DNA from: an uncultured Clostridia bacterium
GTDB lineage: Bacteria; Bacillota; Clostridia; Oscillospirales; Ruminococcaceae
Direction: 5' to 3'
Length of the DNA stretch: 64,000 nt
Assembly: GCA_947586185.1 (NCBI GenBank)
Contig: CANPXN010000001.1
Location: forward strand, 142,362-206,361
Below the pieces are notes generated by a model. That model saw only the letters and a list, made by a program, of their open reading frames with translations, was not told the origin of the DNA and did not search any database. Position numbers and translations under genes: made by a program. Shown in pieces: positions 7,586 to 16,854 of this stretch; position 1 is the stretch's first letter; each line of letters opens with the position of its first letter.

Positions 7586-10339
7586 ATGCTTTCTAAAAAA
7601 AATTTTCTGAAAAAAGCTGCGAGCATTTTTATTTCAGCTGTACTGGCTGTTTCTTCTATTCCGATTTTGACCGGAAGCTCCGCGGTGGAACACAGCAGAG
7701 TCGGTGTTCATGACCCGTCCATAGTGAAGCTTGAGGACGGAAGCTATTACATCATAGGCTCCCATCTTGCAGGAGCTCGTTCAAAGGATCTGTACAGCTG
7801 GACATATACTGCAAACTCAAATCTCGGTACTACAAACACTACGTATTTTAAAGATATTTATAAGGACCTTGCAGTACCTGAAAGGTGGTCAAATACTACC
7901 GACGGCTATGATCTTTCCGGAAATCTGTGGGCGCCTGATATAGTCTATAACAGGGAAATGAAAAAGTACTGTATGTATTTAAGCGTTAACGGAAATAACT
8001 GGAACTCATCAATAGTTCTCTGTACTGCGGATAATATTGACGGGCCTTATACGTATAAGGATACTATCGTTTATTCAGGCTTTACAAATAATACTGTAAA
8101 TAATGTAAATGATACTGATGTTCCGAGGGTTTTGGGCAGCAATCCTGATATAAGCCGCTATATCAGCAACGGCGGCTGGAATGCTTCATATGGTACTAAT
8201 GCTATTGATCCGGCTGTTTTTTATGACGAAAGCGGTAATCTGTGGATGATCTACGGTTCATGGTTCGGCGGACTTTATATGCTGGAGCTTGACGAGAAAA
8301 CAGGTCTTCGTGATTACAATGTAAAATATGAAACCAAGGCAAACGTTTCAGACGCATATATGGGCAAAAAGGCGGCAGGAGGCTATTTCAGCTCAGGCGA
8401 GGGGCCTTATATTGAGTATATGAAAGCTCCGGGTTCAAACAAGGGCTATTATTACTTATTTATTTCCTATGGTTACTTTAACTCCAATGGCGGCTATAAT
8501 ATGAGAATTTTCCGTTCGGAGAACCCTGACGGTCCTTATGTTGACCAAAATGGAAACAGCGCAATTTACACTAAAGGAACAGGGGACGCAAATACTAAAG
8601 GAACTGTCGGCGAGCGTCTTATGAGCAATTACCAGTGGAGCTGTAATGACCGTCCGTTCAAGGCGCAGGGGCATAATTCCGTGCTTATGGACGATGACGG
8701 AAAGCTGTATGTGATTTACCATACTAAATTTGACGACGCCTACGGCTTCCATGAGGTTCGTGTACATCAGATGTTCCTTAATGAGGACGGATGGCCGATT
8801 GCGGCTCCTTATGAGTATTCTGGGGAAACGATTTCTGATGTAGGGCATACAAAAGAGGCTGTAACAGGTGATTATGAGTTCATTTTCCATACTCTGAATC
8901 AAACCTTTGTAAATGAAAAAAGTGCTGATGTTGAAAAGCCAAAAAATATCACACTTAACGATAACGGAACTGTTACCGGAGATATTACCGGTACATGGAC
9001 TATGGAAAACGGTACTCCTAATATGACTTTTACCTATAATAATGTTACATATAAGGGTGAATTTCTCGTTCAGGCGGATGAGTCAGCGGCTCAGGTGCAG
9101 AAAATGACCTTTACGGCTACGGGAAACAATACCTGTATCTGGGGAAGTAAAAAAAGTGAATATAAGGCAAATGAGGATATGGTGGATCTTACAAGCTACG
9201 GCAGTAAGCTTACATATGATCCTGACAGGGTTTCGTTTGAAAGCGGCGCTGTAAAGATCGGAGATACATCGCTTCTCAGTGATATATCATACTTTGTTGA
9301 AAATAAGAACAGCGGTAAGGTCTTAGACCTTGACAGCGGTAAAACAGCCTCAGGTACAAATATTCAGCAGTGGGCTAAAACAGGAGGCAGTCAGCAGGAA
9401 TGGCGCTTTTGCGATACCGGAAACGGATATTGCAAGATCGTTTCCATGGCTAACGAGGGTATGGCTTTAACTGTCAATGGAAACGACGGAGAGAACGGCC
9501 TTAATATTCAACTGGAAAGCTATACGGGAGCTGATAATCAGCTGTGGAAGCTTGTACAGAACGGTTTATATTATGGTATCGTGTCAAAATGCTCCGGGGA
9601 TAAATCGGGGCTTGACGTGTACGACTGGAGCGTTGACAACGGCGGAAACATAAATCAGTGGGAGTACTGGGGCGGCGACTGTCAGCTGTGGAAGATATCC
9701 CCTGTATATCCTGAGGCAGTGGAAGCGAATTACATTATACGAAATGTAAACAGCGGTCTGTATATTGGTGAAAGCGCCGGAAATGTTGAGCAGTCTGCTG
9801 AAAGCTGTATATGGTCCGTTGTAAGGAACAGCGACGGCACATATTCTATTATAGATTCGGAAAACAAGGCGATAACCATTGAAAACGCCAACGGAACGGA
9901 CGGCAATAACGCTTTGCTTACAGATTACCTTGAAAGCAGCGGTCAGAAATTTAAGATACAGCCGTGTAAGGACGGCTCCTATGCGATATTGTCAGCTTGT
10001 TCTGATACAAAGTCCGGTCTGGATGTTTATGAGATCAGTACGGAAAACGGCGCTAATATTTGTCAGTGGAACTTCTGGGGCGGAGACGGTCAGAAGTGGG
10101 TAATGATACCTTGTGTACGGGAAAGCATTGAATATGAGCCGGGTGATGTAAATAATGACGGTATTATAAATATCTATGATGTTATTATGGCGAAAAGAGG
10201 TCTTAAAAACGGATTTGAAAGCAAGGCTGCAAGTCTTGCGGCAGATGTGGACGGCAGCGGAGCTGTTGACGCAAAGGATATTAAGCTGATACAGGAATTT
10301 TTAGTGGGGGAAAGAACAGTTTTTCCTGTACAGGTTTAA
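7586..10339 (+). CDS. GH43 arabinanase with two ricin-type CBM13 modules and dockerin
   Basis: 917 aa secreted enzyme. Signal peptide about 1-33. The GH43 five-bladed propeller runs from about 38 to 420, with base Asp in HDPS (D43), Asp in AIDPAVFYDE and the acid Glu region GEGPYIEY. A beta-rich domain like that C-terminal to endo-arabinanases follows (about 420-555). Two ricin-like trefoils with QxW-type repeats (NIQQWAKTGG, QLWK) span about 565-850. The C-terminal dockerin (about 855-912) has two calcium loops, DVNNDGIINIYD and DVDGSGAVDAKD. An in-frame TTG at 7568 is rejected because AAAGGTGG at 7571 serves the ATG at 7586. Most likely endo-1,5-alpha-arabinanase, though GH43 also holds xylosidases and arabinofuranosidases. 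Confidence 0.9.
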   Translation: MLSKKNFLKKAASIFISAVLAVSSIPILTGSSAVEHSRVGVHDPSIVKLEDGSYYIIGSHLAGARSKDLYSWTYTANSNLGTTNTTYFKDIYKDLAVPERWSNTTDGYDLSGNLWAPDIVYNREMKKYCMYLSVNGNNWNSSIVLCTADNIDGPYTYKDTIVYSGFTNNTVNNVNDTDVPRVLGSNPDISRYISNGGWNASYGTNAIDPAVFYDESGNLWMIYGSWFGGLYMLELDEKTGLRDYNVKYETKANVSDAYMGKKAAGGYFSSGEGPYIEYMKAPGSNKGYYYLFISYGYFNSNGGYNMRIFRSENPDGPYVDQNGNSAIYTKGTGDANTKGTVGERLMSNYQWSCNDRPFKAQGHNSVLMDDDGKLYVIYHTKFDDAYGFHEVRVHQMFLNEDGWPIAAPYEYSGETISDVGHTKEAVTGDYEFIFHTLNQTFVNEKSADVEKPKNITLNDNGTVTGDITGTWTMENGTPNMTFTYNNVTYKGEFLVQADESAAQVQKMTFTATGNNTCIWGSKKSEYKANEDMVDLTSYGSKLTYDPDRVSFESGAVKIGDTSLLSDISYFVENKNSGKVLDLDSGKTASGTNIQQWAKTGGSQQEWRFCDTGNGYCKIVSMANEGMALTVNGNDGENGLNIQLESYTGADNQLWKLVQNGLYYGIVSKCSGDKSGLDVYDWSVDNGGNINQWEYWGGDCQLWKISPVYPEAVEANYIIRNVNSGLYIGESAGNVEQSAESCIWSVVRNSDGTYSIIDSENKAITIENANGTDGNNALLTDYLESSGQKFKIQPCKDGSYAILSACSDTKSGLDVYEISTENGANICQWNFWGGDGQKWVMIPCVRESIEYEPGDVNNDGIINIYDVIMAKRGLKNGFESKAASLAADVDGSGAVDAKDIKLIQEFLVGERTVFPVQV

Positions 10340-10363
10340 ATGATAATTGAATAGGAGGAAATT

Positions 10364-13300
10364 ATGAAAAGAATCAAAGCGTTTCTGACAGCCATGCTGA
10401 TGCTGTGTTCAGCCGGAGCTGTTTACAGCAGCGGTATGGCTTATGCGGCGGACAGTCAGACATCCCTTGACGGCACATATCTTATAAGAAATGTGAACAG
10501 CGGTATTTACCTGAATGTCGAGGGCGGAGGCTCAGCGGATGGCACTAACGTTCAGCAGTGGGGCGCTGACGAGGGGCTGCCGTATAATGTATGGAGACTT
10601 GAAGCAGGCAGTGATGGACTTTATCGTATTTATTCCATGGTGGGAGACGGTGAAAGCTGTCTTACCGTTTCAAAGAGCCAGGAGCTTTACGGCGATAATG
10701 TCTGCATAAGTAAGGACACAGGAGCTGATACTCAGCTTTACAAGCTTTCTGCAAATTCTGATGGAAGCTTTAAGATTCTTACAAAGTGTTCAGACAATAA
10801 GCATGCCGTTGAGGTAATTAATGCCGAAACTGCAAGCGGAGCAAATATCCAGCAGTGGGAGGTAAACGGCGTTAACTGTCAGGACTGGGAGCTTGTTCCG
10901 GTAAAGTATGTTGAAAACTTAAGCCTTGCTGAAACAAAGGGTGAAACGATTGGAGATGTATTCACTCCGGGAGATCTTAACGATGACGGTATTGTAAACG
11001 TTTTTGATACTATTCTTGCCAAGCGCATACTTATGAGCGGAGGCGGTACGGAGCATCAGAAGCATGCAGGAAATGTAAACGGCGACAATGAATTTAATTC
11101 AATGGACATTGCTGCAATGAACAAATACATGGTCAAGGAATCCGACCAGCTTTTAAGACAGGATGTTCCTGTTGTAAGAAAATATGCCGCTGTTGATGGA
11201 AGTTATGCTAAGGGCGTTTCTGAAACAACTAATGCCGGCTTTGAAAGTGACGCCTATCTGAACCTTGACAATGAGTCCGACGTTGAAGCCTCATGGAATG
11301 TATCTGCGGACAGCGACGGAGTTTATGCAGTTACATTCAGGTATGCAAACGGAGGTACGGCTGCAAGAGATGTTATGGTAAACGTTAATAATGAAATCGT
11401 TTACTGGAACGCTTCATTCCCTGTAACCGGCGCATGGACAAATTGGGATGAGTCGGTGCTTTATCTGCCTCTTAAAAGTGGAGTGAACAAAATAACCGTT
11501 ACGTCACTAACAGCTGACGGAGCGCCTAATATTGATACGATTACTATTGCTGACACTGAAAATGAGGAAAGCCCTTCAAAGCCTGTTGAGGCAATAAAGG
11601 GAGTCCCTGATAAGCTAACTGACGAAAATCCTGACGGACGTCAGATGGAGGCTCTTGACAGAGGCGTTGTGGCAGCCTATACTGGAACGGGAATGTTGGT
11701 TTCATGGAGAACACTTGCAACCGATACTGAAAACACGACCTTTAAGCTCTATAAGAACGGAAGCCTTGTAACGGAAATCGGAGCAAATGACGCAACTAAC
11801 TATTTTGTGGAGGGCGCTACAGCCTCGGATTCGTTTACAATTGACACTTATGTAAACGGTACTATGACAGAATTTGCTCAGAGCGCAGTTATACTGGGAA
11901 CTAAAAACTCCGGGCAGTCTGGAGCATATATGGATATTGCTCTTGACAAACCGGCAGATCAGACAATGCCAAACGGCTCAACCTGTACATACACTCCTAA
12001 CGATTGCTCAGTGGGAGACGCTGACGGAGACGGACAGTATGAGATCTTTTTAAAGTGGGACCCTTCAAACTCACAGGATAACTCAAAGGACGGCTATACC
12101 GGAACAGTATTCATTGACTGTTATAAGCTTGACGGAACAAAGCTTTGGAGAATAGATTTGGGCAAAAATATCCGTGCAGGCGCGCATTATACTCAGTTCC
12201 AGGTTTATGACTATGACGGTGACGGAAAGGCTGAGCTTATGTGTAAGACAGCCGACGGAACGGTTGACGGTAAGGGAAAGGTTATCGGCAATGCAAGTGC
12301 GGATTACCGTTCAAGTGCAGGTCGCATTCTTACAGGACCTGAATATCTGACTCTGTTTGACGGACTGACGGGTGCAGCTCTTGATACTATCAACTACGAG
12401 CCGGGAAGGGACGATGTAAGCAAATGGGAGGATGGATACGGAAATCGTGTTGACAGATTCCTTTCGGGAACGGCATACTTTGACGGAAAGACTCCGTCAG
12501 CAGTATTCTGCCGTGGTTATTATTCAAGAACCTCTATTGCAGCCTATGACATAAAGGATAAGAAGATCGTTAAGCGCTGGATATTTGATACCGGATATGA
12601 CAAGACAAATCCGTATTATGGACAGGGCAACCACAGCCTTGTTGTTATGGACGTTGACCAGGACGGCAAGGACGAGATAGTTTACGGTTCATGCTGTATT
12701 GACGATAACGGAAAGGGGCTTTGGAGCACAGGCCTCGGTCACGGCGACTGTATGCAGGCAGGAGATCTGATACCTGAGCGAGAGGGACTTGAAATATTCC
12801 AGGTTCATGAGGAGCATTACTGTGCAGAGGTTCATGACGCTGCAACAGGAAAGATCATATGGAAAATTGACGGTACTGACGATGTAGGAAGAGGTATTGC
12901 TCTTAACATTTCTTCTGAAACTCCGGGTATGGAATTTACAAGCGTAGTTGACAGTATGATTTATGCCTATAATCCTAATACAGGAAAAATCGAATCCACC
13001 GGAAAGGCATGGAGCAGTATTACCAAATGGGGTATGAACTCCGCTGTATGGTGGGACGGAGATCTTGAAAGAGAGGCTCTTGACCGTACAATGGTTGATA
13101 AACCGGGAAGAATATTCACCGGTGATGGTGCGTCATATAATAATGCTTCAAAGTCAAATGCATGTATAACATGTGATTTGTTCGGCGACTGGCGAGAGGA
13201 AATGATATTCCCTGCAAACAACGGAAATTCACTCCGTGTATTTGGAACTACATTTACAACGGATGTAAAGCTTACGACACTGATGCATGATTCACAGTAT

Positions 13301-13420
13301 CGTACAGGTGTTGCAATTGAGAATGTAGGATATAATCAGGCTCCTAATACAAGCTTCTTCCTTGGAACAGGATATAAGCTGCCGAAAAAGCCGGAGATAT
13401 ATACTGCAAAGGCAGATTAA
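10364..13420 (+). CDS. PL11 rhamnogalacturonan lyase with CBM13, internal dockerin and CBM35
   Basis: 1018 aa secreted polysaccharide lyase that cleaves the rhamnogalacturonan-I backbone. Signal peptide about 1-29. A ricin-type trefoil (about 35-185, NVQQWGADEG and NIQQWEVNG) is followed by an internal dockerin (about 203-262, DLNDDGIVNVFD and NVNGDNEFNSMD), a CBM35-like beta-sandwich (about 268-398) and the PL11 eight-bladed propeller (about 425-1015). The propeller starts RGVVAAYTGTGMLVSWR and contains repeated calcium-type DxDxDG blades (DYDGDGKAE, DVDQDGKDE). The ribosome site AGGAGGAAATT is ideal. It lies 24 bases after the GH43 gene, so it is in the same operon. The second dockerin loop is weaker than the first. 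Confidence 0.93.
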   Translation: MKRIKAFLTAMLMLCSAGAVYSSGMAYAADSQTSLDGTYLIRNVNSGIYLNVEGGGSADGTNVQQWGADEGLPYNVWRLEAGSDGLYRIYSMVGDGESCLTVSKSQELYGDNVCISKDTGADTQLYKLSANSDGSFKILTKCSDNKHAVEVINAETASGANIQQWEVNGVNCQDWELVPVKYVENLSLAETKGETIGDVFTPGDLNDDGIVNVFDTILAKRILMSGGGTEHQKHAGNVNGDNEFNSMDIAAMNKYMVKESDQLLRQDVPVVRKYAAVDGSYAKGVSETTNAGFESDAYLNLDNESDVEASWNVSADSDGVYAVTFRYANGGTAARDVMVNVNNEIVYWNASFPVTGAWTNWDESVLYLPLKSGVNKITVTSLTADGAPNIDTITIADTENEESPSKPVEAIKGVPDKLTDENPDGRQMEALDRGVVAAYTGTGMLVSWRTLATDTENTTFKLYKNGSLVTEIGANDATNYFVEGATASDSFTIDTYVNGTMTEFAQSAVILGTKNSGQSGAYMDIALDKPADQTMPNGSTCTYTPNDCSVGDADGDGQYEIFLKWDPSNSQDNSKDGYTGTVFIDCYKLDGTKLWRIDLGKNIRAGAHYTQFQVYDYDGDGKAELMCKTADGTVDGKGKVIGNASADYRSSAGRILTGPEYLTLFDGLTGAALDTINYEPGRDDVSKWEDGYGNRVDRFLSGTAYFDGKTPSAVFCRGYYSRTSIAAYDIKDKKIVKRWIFDTGYDKTNPYYGQGNHSLVVMDVDQDGKDEIVYGSCCIDDNGKGLWSTGLGHGDCMQAGDLIPEREGLEIFQVHEEHYCAEVHDAATGKIIWKIDGTDDVGRGIALNISSETPGMEFTSVVDSMIYAYNPNTGKIESTGKAWSSITKWGMNSAVWWDGDLEREALDRTMVDKPGRIFTGDGASYNNASKSNACITCDLFGDWREEMIFPANNGNSLRVFGTTFTTDVKLTTLMHDSQYRTGVAIENVGYNQAPNTSFFLGTGYKLPKKPEIYTAKAD

Positions 13421-13431
13421 TATTATAAAGG

Positions 13432-13455
13432 GGAGGCTGGAGAGTGCCGGCCTCC
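13432..13455 (+). other. Intercistronic hairpin between the PL11 and CE12 genes
   Basis: A 9-bp stem (13432-13440 with 13447-13455, one T-G pair) closes a six-base loop. No T-run follows, so it is not a terminator. It sits 21 bases before the CE12 start and may be a processing or stability element that sets the stoichiometry of the enzymes. Confidence 0.6.
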
Positions 13456-13476
13456 TCCATAAAAGAGGGGAAATAT

Positions 13477-16422
13477 ATGATTAAAACAGCAGGGAAAAGA
13501 ACATTATCAGCTATCCTGAGTATTTTTATAGCGCTGCTGGCATTTTGCGGAATACAGCCTTTTAGCAAGGCTTCTGCTGCACAGAGCAACTGGAAGTTTG
13601 ATCTGGGTGCAAATGCTGAAAGCGGATATACCGCAGTCAGCGCAACTCAGGGTTACAGCTCTTCATTGGGTTATGGTTTCAGAAATACTGCCGGAGTAAA
13701 AAATGTTTCAGCATCAGGCAGCGGAGCGCTGAGCGATGCGGTTCAGTTTACTGATACGGCAAACGCAAACAATACCTTTGATGTTGATTTGCCGTCGGGA
13801 CTTTACCGTATAACAGTTACTCTTGGCAATACAAATCGCACAAGTGTTTATATGGAGGGAATGCTGCAAATCGTCAACATGACAGGCAATAACGCTGTTG
13901 ACTCAATTCTGCTTCCGGTTACGGACGGACAGCTTAATATACGCGCAGCTGCCGGCAAAGCAGGCTATGCCTTTTCAATAAGCTCCATTGAGATCAGCTA
14001 TGTTTCTGGCGATACGGCTTTGCCTAACACAGTATGGATGTGCGGCGACTCAACAGTATGCAATTACTATCCTCTTGATACGAGCGTTCAGGCAGGTTGG
14101 GGTCAGGTGCTTCCAAAGTATATTGATACAAATGTATGGCAGGTTCGTGATATGGCTGCAAGCGGACAGTATGCTAAGGGATTTGTTGAGGCAGGACAGT
14201 TTGATGCAATTGAGTATTACGGTAAAAATGGAGATATATTCATTGTCTCCATAGGAATAAATGATACCAATTATTCAAATGCGGAGGAATATTACACCTA
14301 TGTTACCGATATGGTAACCAAGGCAAAAGCAAAGGGAATGAGAGTTATCCTTGTAAAGCAGCAGGGAAGAAACGGTGACGCTACAAGAAAACCTCTGCTT
14401 ACAGGACGTTGGTTTGGTACAGAGCTGGATAAGATCGGTACGGAGCAAAACGTTCAGGTAATCGACCTTTTTAACCTCTGGCAGGATTACTGCATTTCTA
14501 TTGGCGCTGATGCAACAACAGCTCTTTACATGAACGGCGATACGCTTCACCCGAACCGTCAGGGAGCGATGAAGCTTGCAGAGCTTGCATCATCACAGAT
14601 CGACTGGACTATGACGGAAACCCTTCCTGAGGGAGCAGAAATCGCTGAAAACACACAGTATCTTATAAGAAATAAGAACAGCGGACTTTGTCTTGAGGCT
14701 GAAAGCGCAGCAAATGGTGCAAATGTTTCTCAGCAGCCGGGAAGTATTCTTGAAAATTCAAATATGTGGACTGTTAAAAAGGCATCAGACGGTTATTATT
14801 ATATCGTAAGCGGTCTTGATAAGGGACAGTATTTCCTTGATCTGTCCTATGGTGATACTGCTAACGGAACTAATATAGGTATTTTTGAGGATACAAAAAG
14901 CGATGCTCAGCTTTTTAAGTTTATTGATAATAAAAACGGAAGCTACTGCATTACTACTAAGAACAGCAAGGATAAAAGCTGTGTAGAAGTAAAGAATGCC
15001 CTTACAGACGCAGGAGCTAACGTTCAGGAATGGGAAATAAACGGTCATGACTGCCAGTCGTGGATTCTTGAGCCGGTTAATTATTCTGAGAGCGGCAGCG
15101 ATATAGTTGTTGGAGACCTGAATCATGACGGCGTAGTTAATGTATTTGATTATATATTATTGAAACGCAGTGTTATGAATCAGTCTGCATCAGGTTATGA
15201 GATGCATTATGCGGACACAAATGCTGATGGAGAGGTAAATGTATCAGACTGTGTTGCAATGAAGAAATTCCTTGTAAACATTGATAACTTTGACGCAGTA
15301 AAGAAGAGCAGTTCTTTCTATTATGCAAATGAGGCTTCCTATAGCAGAGGCGTTCTTGAGAGCGTAAATGCTGGCTTTAAGAAGGATTCATATGTTAATC
15401 TTGATAATACAGCGGGAAGTTTTATTGAGTGGCAGCTTTATGCTCCTGAGGATGGTAACTATCTTTGTTCATTCAGTATTGCAAACGGAAGCGATCAGAA
15501 CCGTGCTATGAAGCTTGAGTTAAACGGCGGTGCAGATTACTGGGTTCAGGATTTTCTTGCTACCGGCGCATGGACAACTTGGAGCACAAGAGGTATTGTT
15601 CTTCCGCTTAAAAAGGGCATGAATACTCTCCGAATGACATCACGCACTGAACAGGGCGGACCTAACATTGATACTCTTTACATTGAAAAAACCGAAGAGC
15701 CGATAGCTGAAATTTATGTTCCGGAGGAAAAGCCTGAACCGACTCAGCCGGACAGCAAGCCTACAGTGTTTATTGCAGGGGATTCCACCGTTCAGACCTA
15801 TCGTGCAAGTTATGCTCCGCAGCAGGGCTGGGGCGCATACCTACAGAATTATCTGCCTGAAAACTATACGGTATCAAACCGTGCGATAGCAGGAAGAAGC
15901 TCCAAGAGCTTTTATGATAACGGAAGACTTGACACTATCCTCAGTGAAATGAAAGCCGGAGATTATCTGTTGGTTCAGTTCGGCATAAACGACTCGGCAT
16001 ATAATAATGCTGAAAGGTATGCACCTGTAAGCGGCTCAGTTCCTGGTACTGACGGAAGCTTTGAATACTATATTTCAAAATATATTGAGGGAGCGCTGAG
16101 CAAGGGCGGAACACCTGTCCTTGTAACAACTGTTCTTGGACTCAAGGCATATAACAGCAGCACCGGAAGGTTTGAGGGAAGCTATGGTAATTACTGCAAT
16201 GCCATGAAGCAGCTTGCAGCATACTACAAAATACCTTGCATTGACTTAAACGCATTAATGGTGGATCATTATAATGCCATCGGCTATGATAAGGCGTATA
16301 CCTATCATTTGATCTCTACAGAGCTTTCCACTACGGATATGACTCACTTTACAGAAACCGGAGCAACGGCTGTTGCAAAGCTTGTGGGAGATGAGCTAAA
16401 GAAACAGGGTATAATCAAATAA
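13477..16422 (+). CDS. Double CE12 (GDSL/SGNH) rhamnogalacturonan acetylesterase with CBM13, dockerin and CBM35
   Basis: 981 aa secreted esterase that removes acetyl groups from rhamnogalacturonan-I so the PL11 lyase can act. Signal peptide about 1-34. Order of modules: beta-sandwich similar to those ahead of CE12 domains (about 38-180); SGNH hydrolase 1 (about 185-372, GDSTVCNYY and the Asp/His motif DTLHPNRQG); ricin trefoil (about 393-535); dockerin (about 546-605, DLNHDGVVNVFD and DTNADGEVNVSD); CBM35-like domain (about 611-740); SGNH hydrolase 2 (about 763-978, GDSTVQTY and DMTHFTETG). Both triads look intact. A GTG at 13444 extends the frame but lies in the preceding hairpin; the ATG at 13477 has AGAGGGG upstream. 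Confidence 0.92.
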   Translation: MIKTAGKRTLSAILSIFIALLAFCGIQPFSKASAAQSNWKFDLGANAESGYTAVSATQGYSSSLGYGFRNTAGVKNVSASGSGALSDAVQFTDTANANNTFDVDLPSGLYRITVTLGNTNRTSVYMEGMLQIVNMTGNNAVDSILLPVTDGQLNIRAAAGKAGYAFSISSIEISYVSGDTALPNTVWMCGDSTVCNYYPLDTSVQAGWGQVLPKYIDTNVWQVRDMAASGQYAKGFVEAGQFDAIEYYGKNGDIFIVSIGINDTNYSNAEEYYTYVTDMVTKAKAKGMRVILVKQQGRNGDATRKPLLTGRWFGTELDKIGTEQNVQVIDLFNLWQDYCISIGADATTALYMNGDTLHPNRQGAMKLAELASSQIDWTMTETLPEGAEIAENTQYLIRNKNSGLCLEAESAANGANVSQQPGSILENSNMWTVKKASDGYYYIVSGLDKGQYFLDLSYGDTANGTNIGIFEDTKSDAQLFKFIDNKNGSYCITTKNSKDKSCVEVKNALTDAGANVQEWEINGHDCQSWILEPVNYSESGSDIVVGDLNHDGVVNVFDYILLKRSVMNQSASGYEMHYADTNADGEVNVSDCVAMKKFLVNIDNFDAVKKSSSFYYANEASYSRGVLESVNAGFKKDSYVNLDNTAGSFIEWQLYAPEDGNYLCSFSIANGSDQNRAMKLELNGGADYWVQDFLATGAWTTWSTRGIVLPLKKGMNTLRMTSRTEQGGPNIDTLYIEKTEEPIAEIYVPEEKPEPTQPDSKPTVFIAGDSTVQTYRASYAPQQGWGAYLQNYLPENYTVSNRAIAGRSSKSFYDNGRLDTILSEMKAGDYLLVQFGINDSAYNNAERYAPVSGSVPGTDGSFEYYISKYIEGALSKGGTPVLVTTVLGLKAYNSSTGRFEGSYGNYCNAMKQLAAYYKIPCIDLNALMVDHYNAIGYDKAYTYHLISTELSTTDMTHFTETGATAVAKLVGDELKKQGIIK

Positions 16423-16429
16423 TGCTTTA

Positions 16430-16474
16430 AAAGCCACTTTTGATGTTTTGTCAAAAGTGGCTTTGAGTTTTTTT
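16430..16474 (+). terminator. Rho-independent terminator of the pectinase operon
   Basis: A 14-bp stem (16430-16443 with 16451-16464) with a seven-base loop is followed by GAG and a run of seven T. Confidence 0.93.
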
Positions 16475-16478
16475 GTCA

Positions 16479-16507
16479 TTGACTTTACCTGCTTTCTTTA
16501 GTATAAT
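16479..16507 (+). promoter_or_regulatory. Sigma-A promoter of the small DUF7662-type gene
   Basis: TTGACT at 16479 and TATAAT at 16502 with a 17-base spacer, directly behind the pectinase terminator, so the small gene is transcribed independently. Confidence 0.85.
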
Positions 16508-16562
16508 TAAACCATAACAGGACGTTAAACATTAAACAGGAATTTGAAAGGGGTAAGAGACT

Positions 16563-16769
16563 GTGAGTAAATATGATCCTTTATGGGAATATGTGCAGAA
16601 AAACGGAAGTCAATCTTTTAAACTGACATTTGAAGAAATACAAAGTATTGTGAAATTACCAATAGACCACTCCTTTTTAAAATACAAAAAAGAGCTTACA
16701 GAATACGGCTATCAAGTCGGAAAAATATCTATGAAAGAGCAAACAGTTATCTTTAATAAGATTGATTGA
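16563..16769 (+). CDS. Small DUF7662-type protein
   Basis: 68 aa with a GTG start served by AAAGGGG nine bases upstream. The sequence (SKYDPLWEYVQKNG, LTFEEIQSIV, PIDHSFLKYKKEL, YGYQVGKIS) matches my memory of a widespread small bacterial family of unknown function, DUF7662, often found alone or beside mobile or restriction genes. It has no signal peptide or membrane helix. Its own consensus promoter and good codon use support a real gene. No function is proposed. Confidence 0.8.
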   Translation: MSKYDPLWEYVQKNGSQSFKLTFEEIQSIVKLPIDHSFLKYKKELTEYGYQVGKISMKEQTVIFNKID

Positions 16770-16796
16770 CATTACGGTTTAGCAACAGTTTGTAAT

Positions 16797-16836
16797 ACAA
16801 AAATCCCTGCAAAGAATATGTTTCCTTGCAGGGATT
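16797..16836 (-). terminator. Terminator of the NatAB-like operon (minus strand)
   Basis: An 11-bp perfect stem (16802-16812 with 16826-16836). On the minus strand it is followed by five T. It lies 19 bases beyond the stop of the ABC permease, and reads weakly from the plus side. Confidence 0.85.
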
Positions 16837-16854
16837 ACATTTATATTGCTGTTT

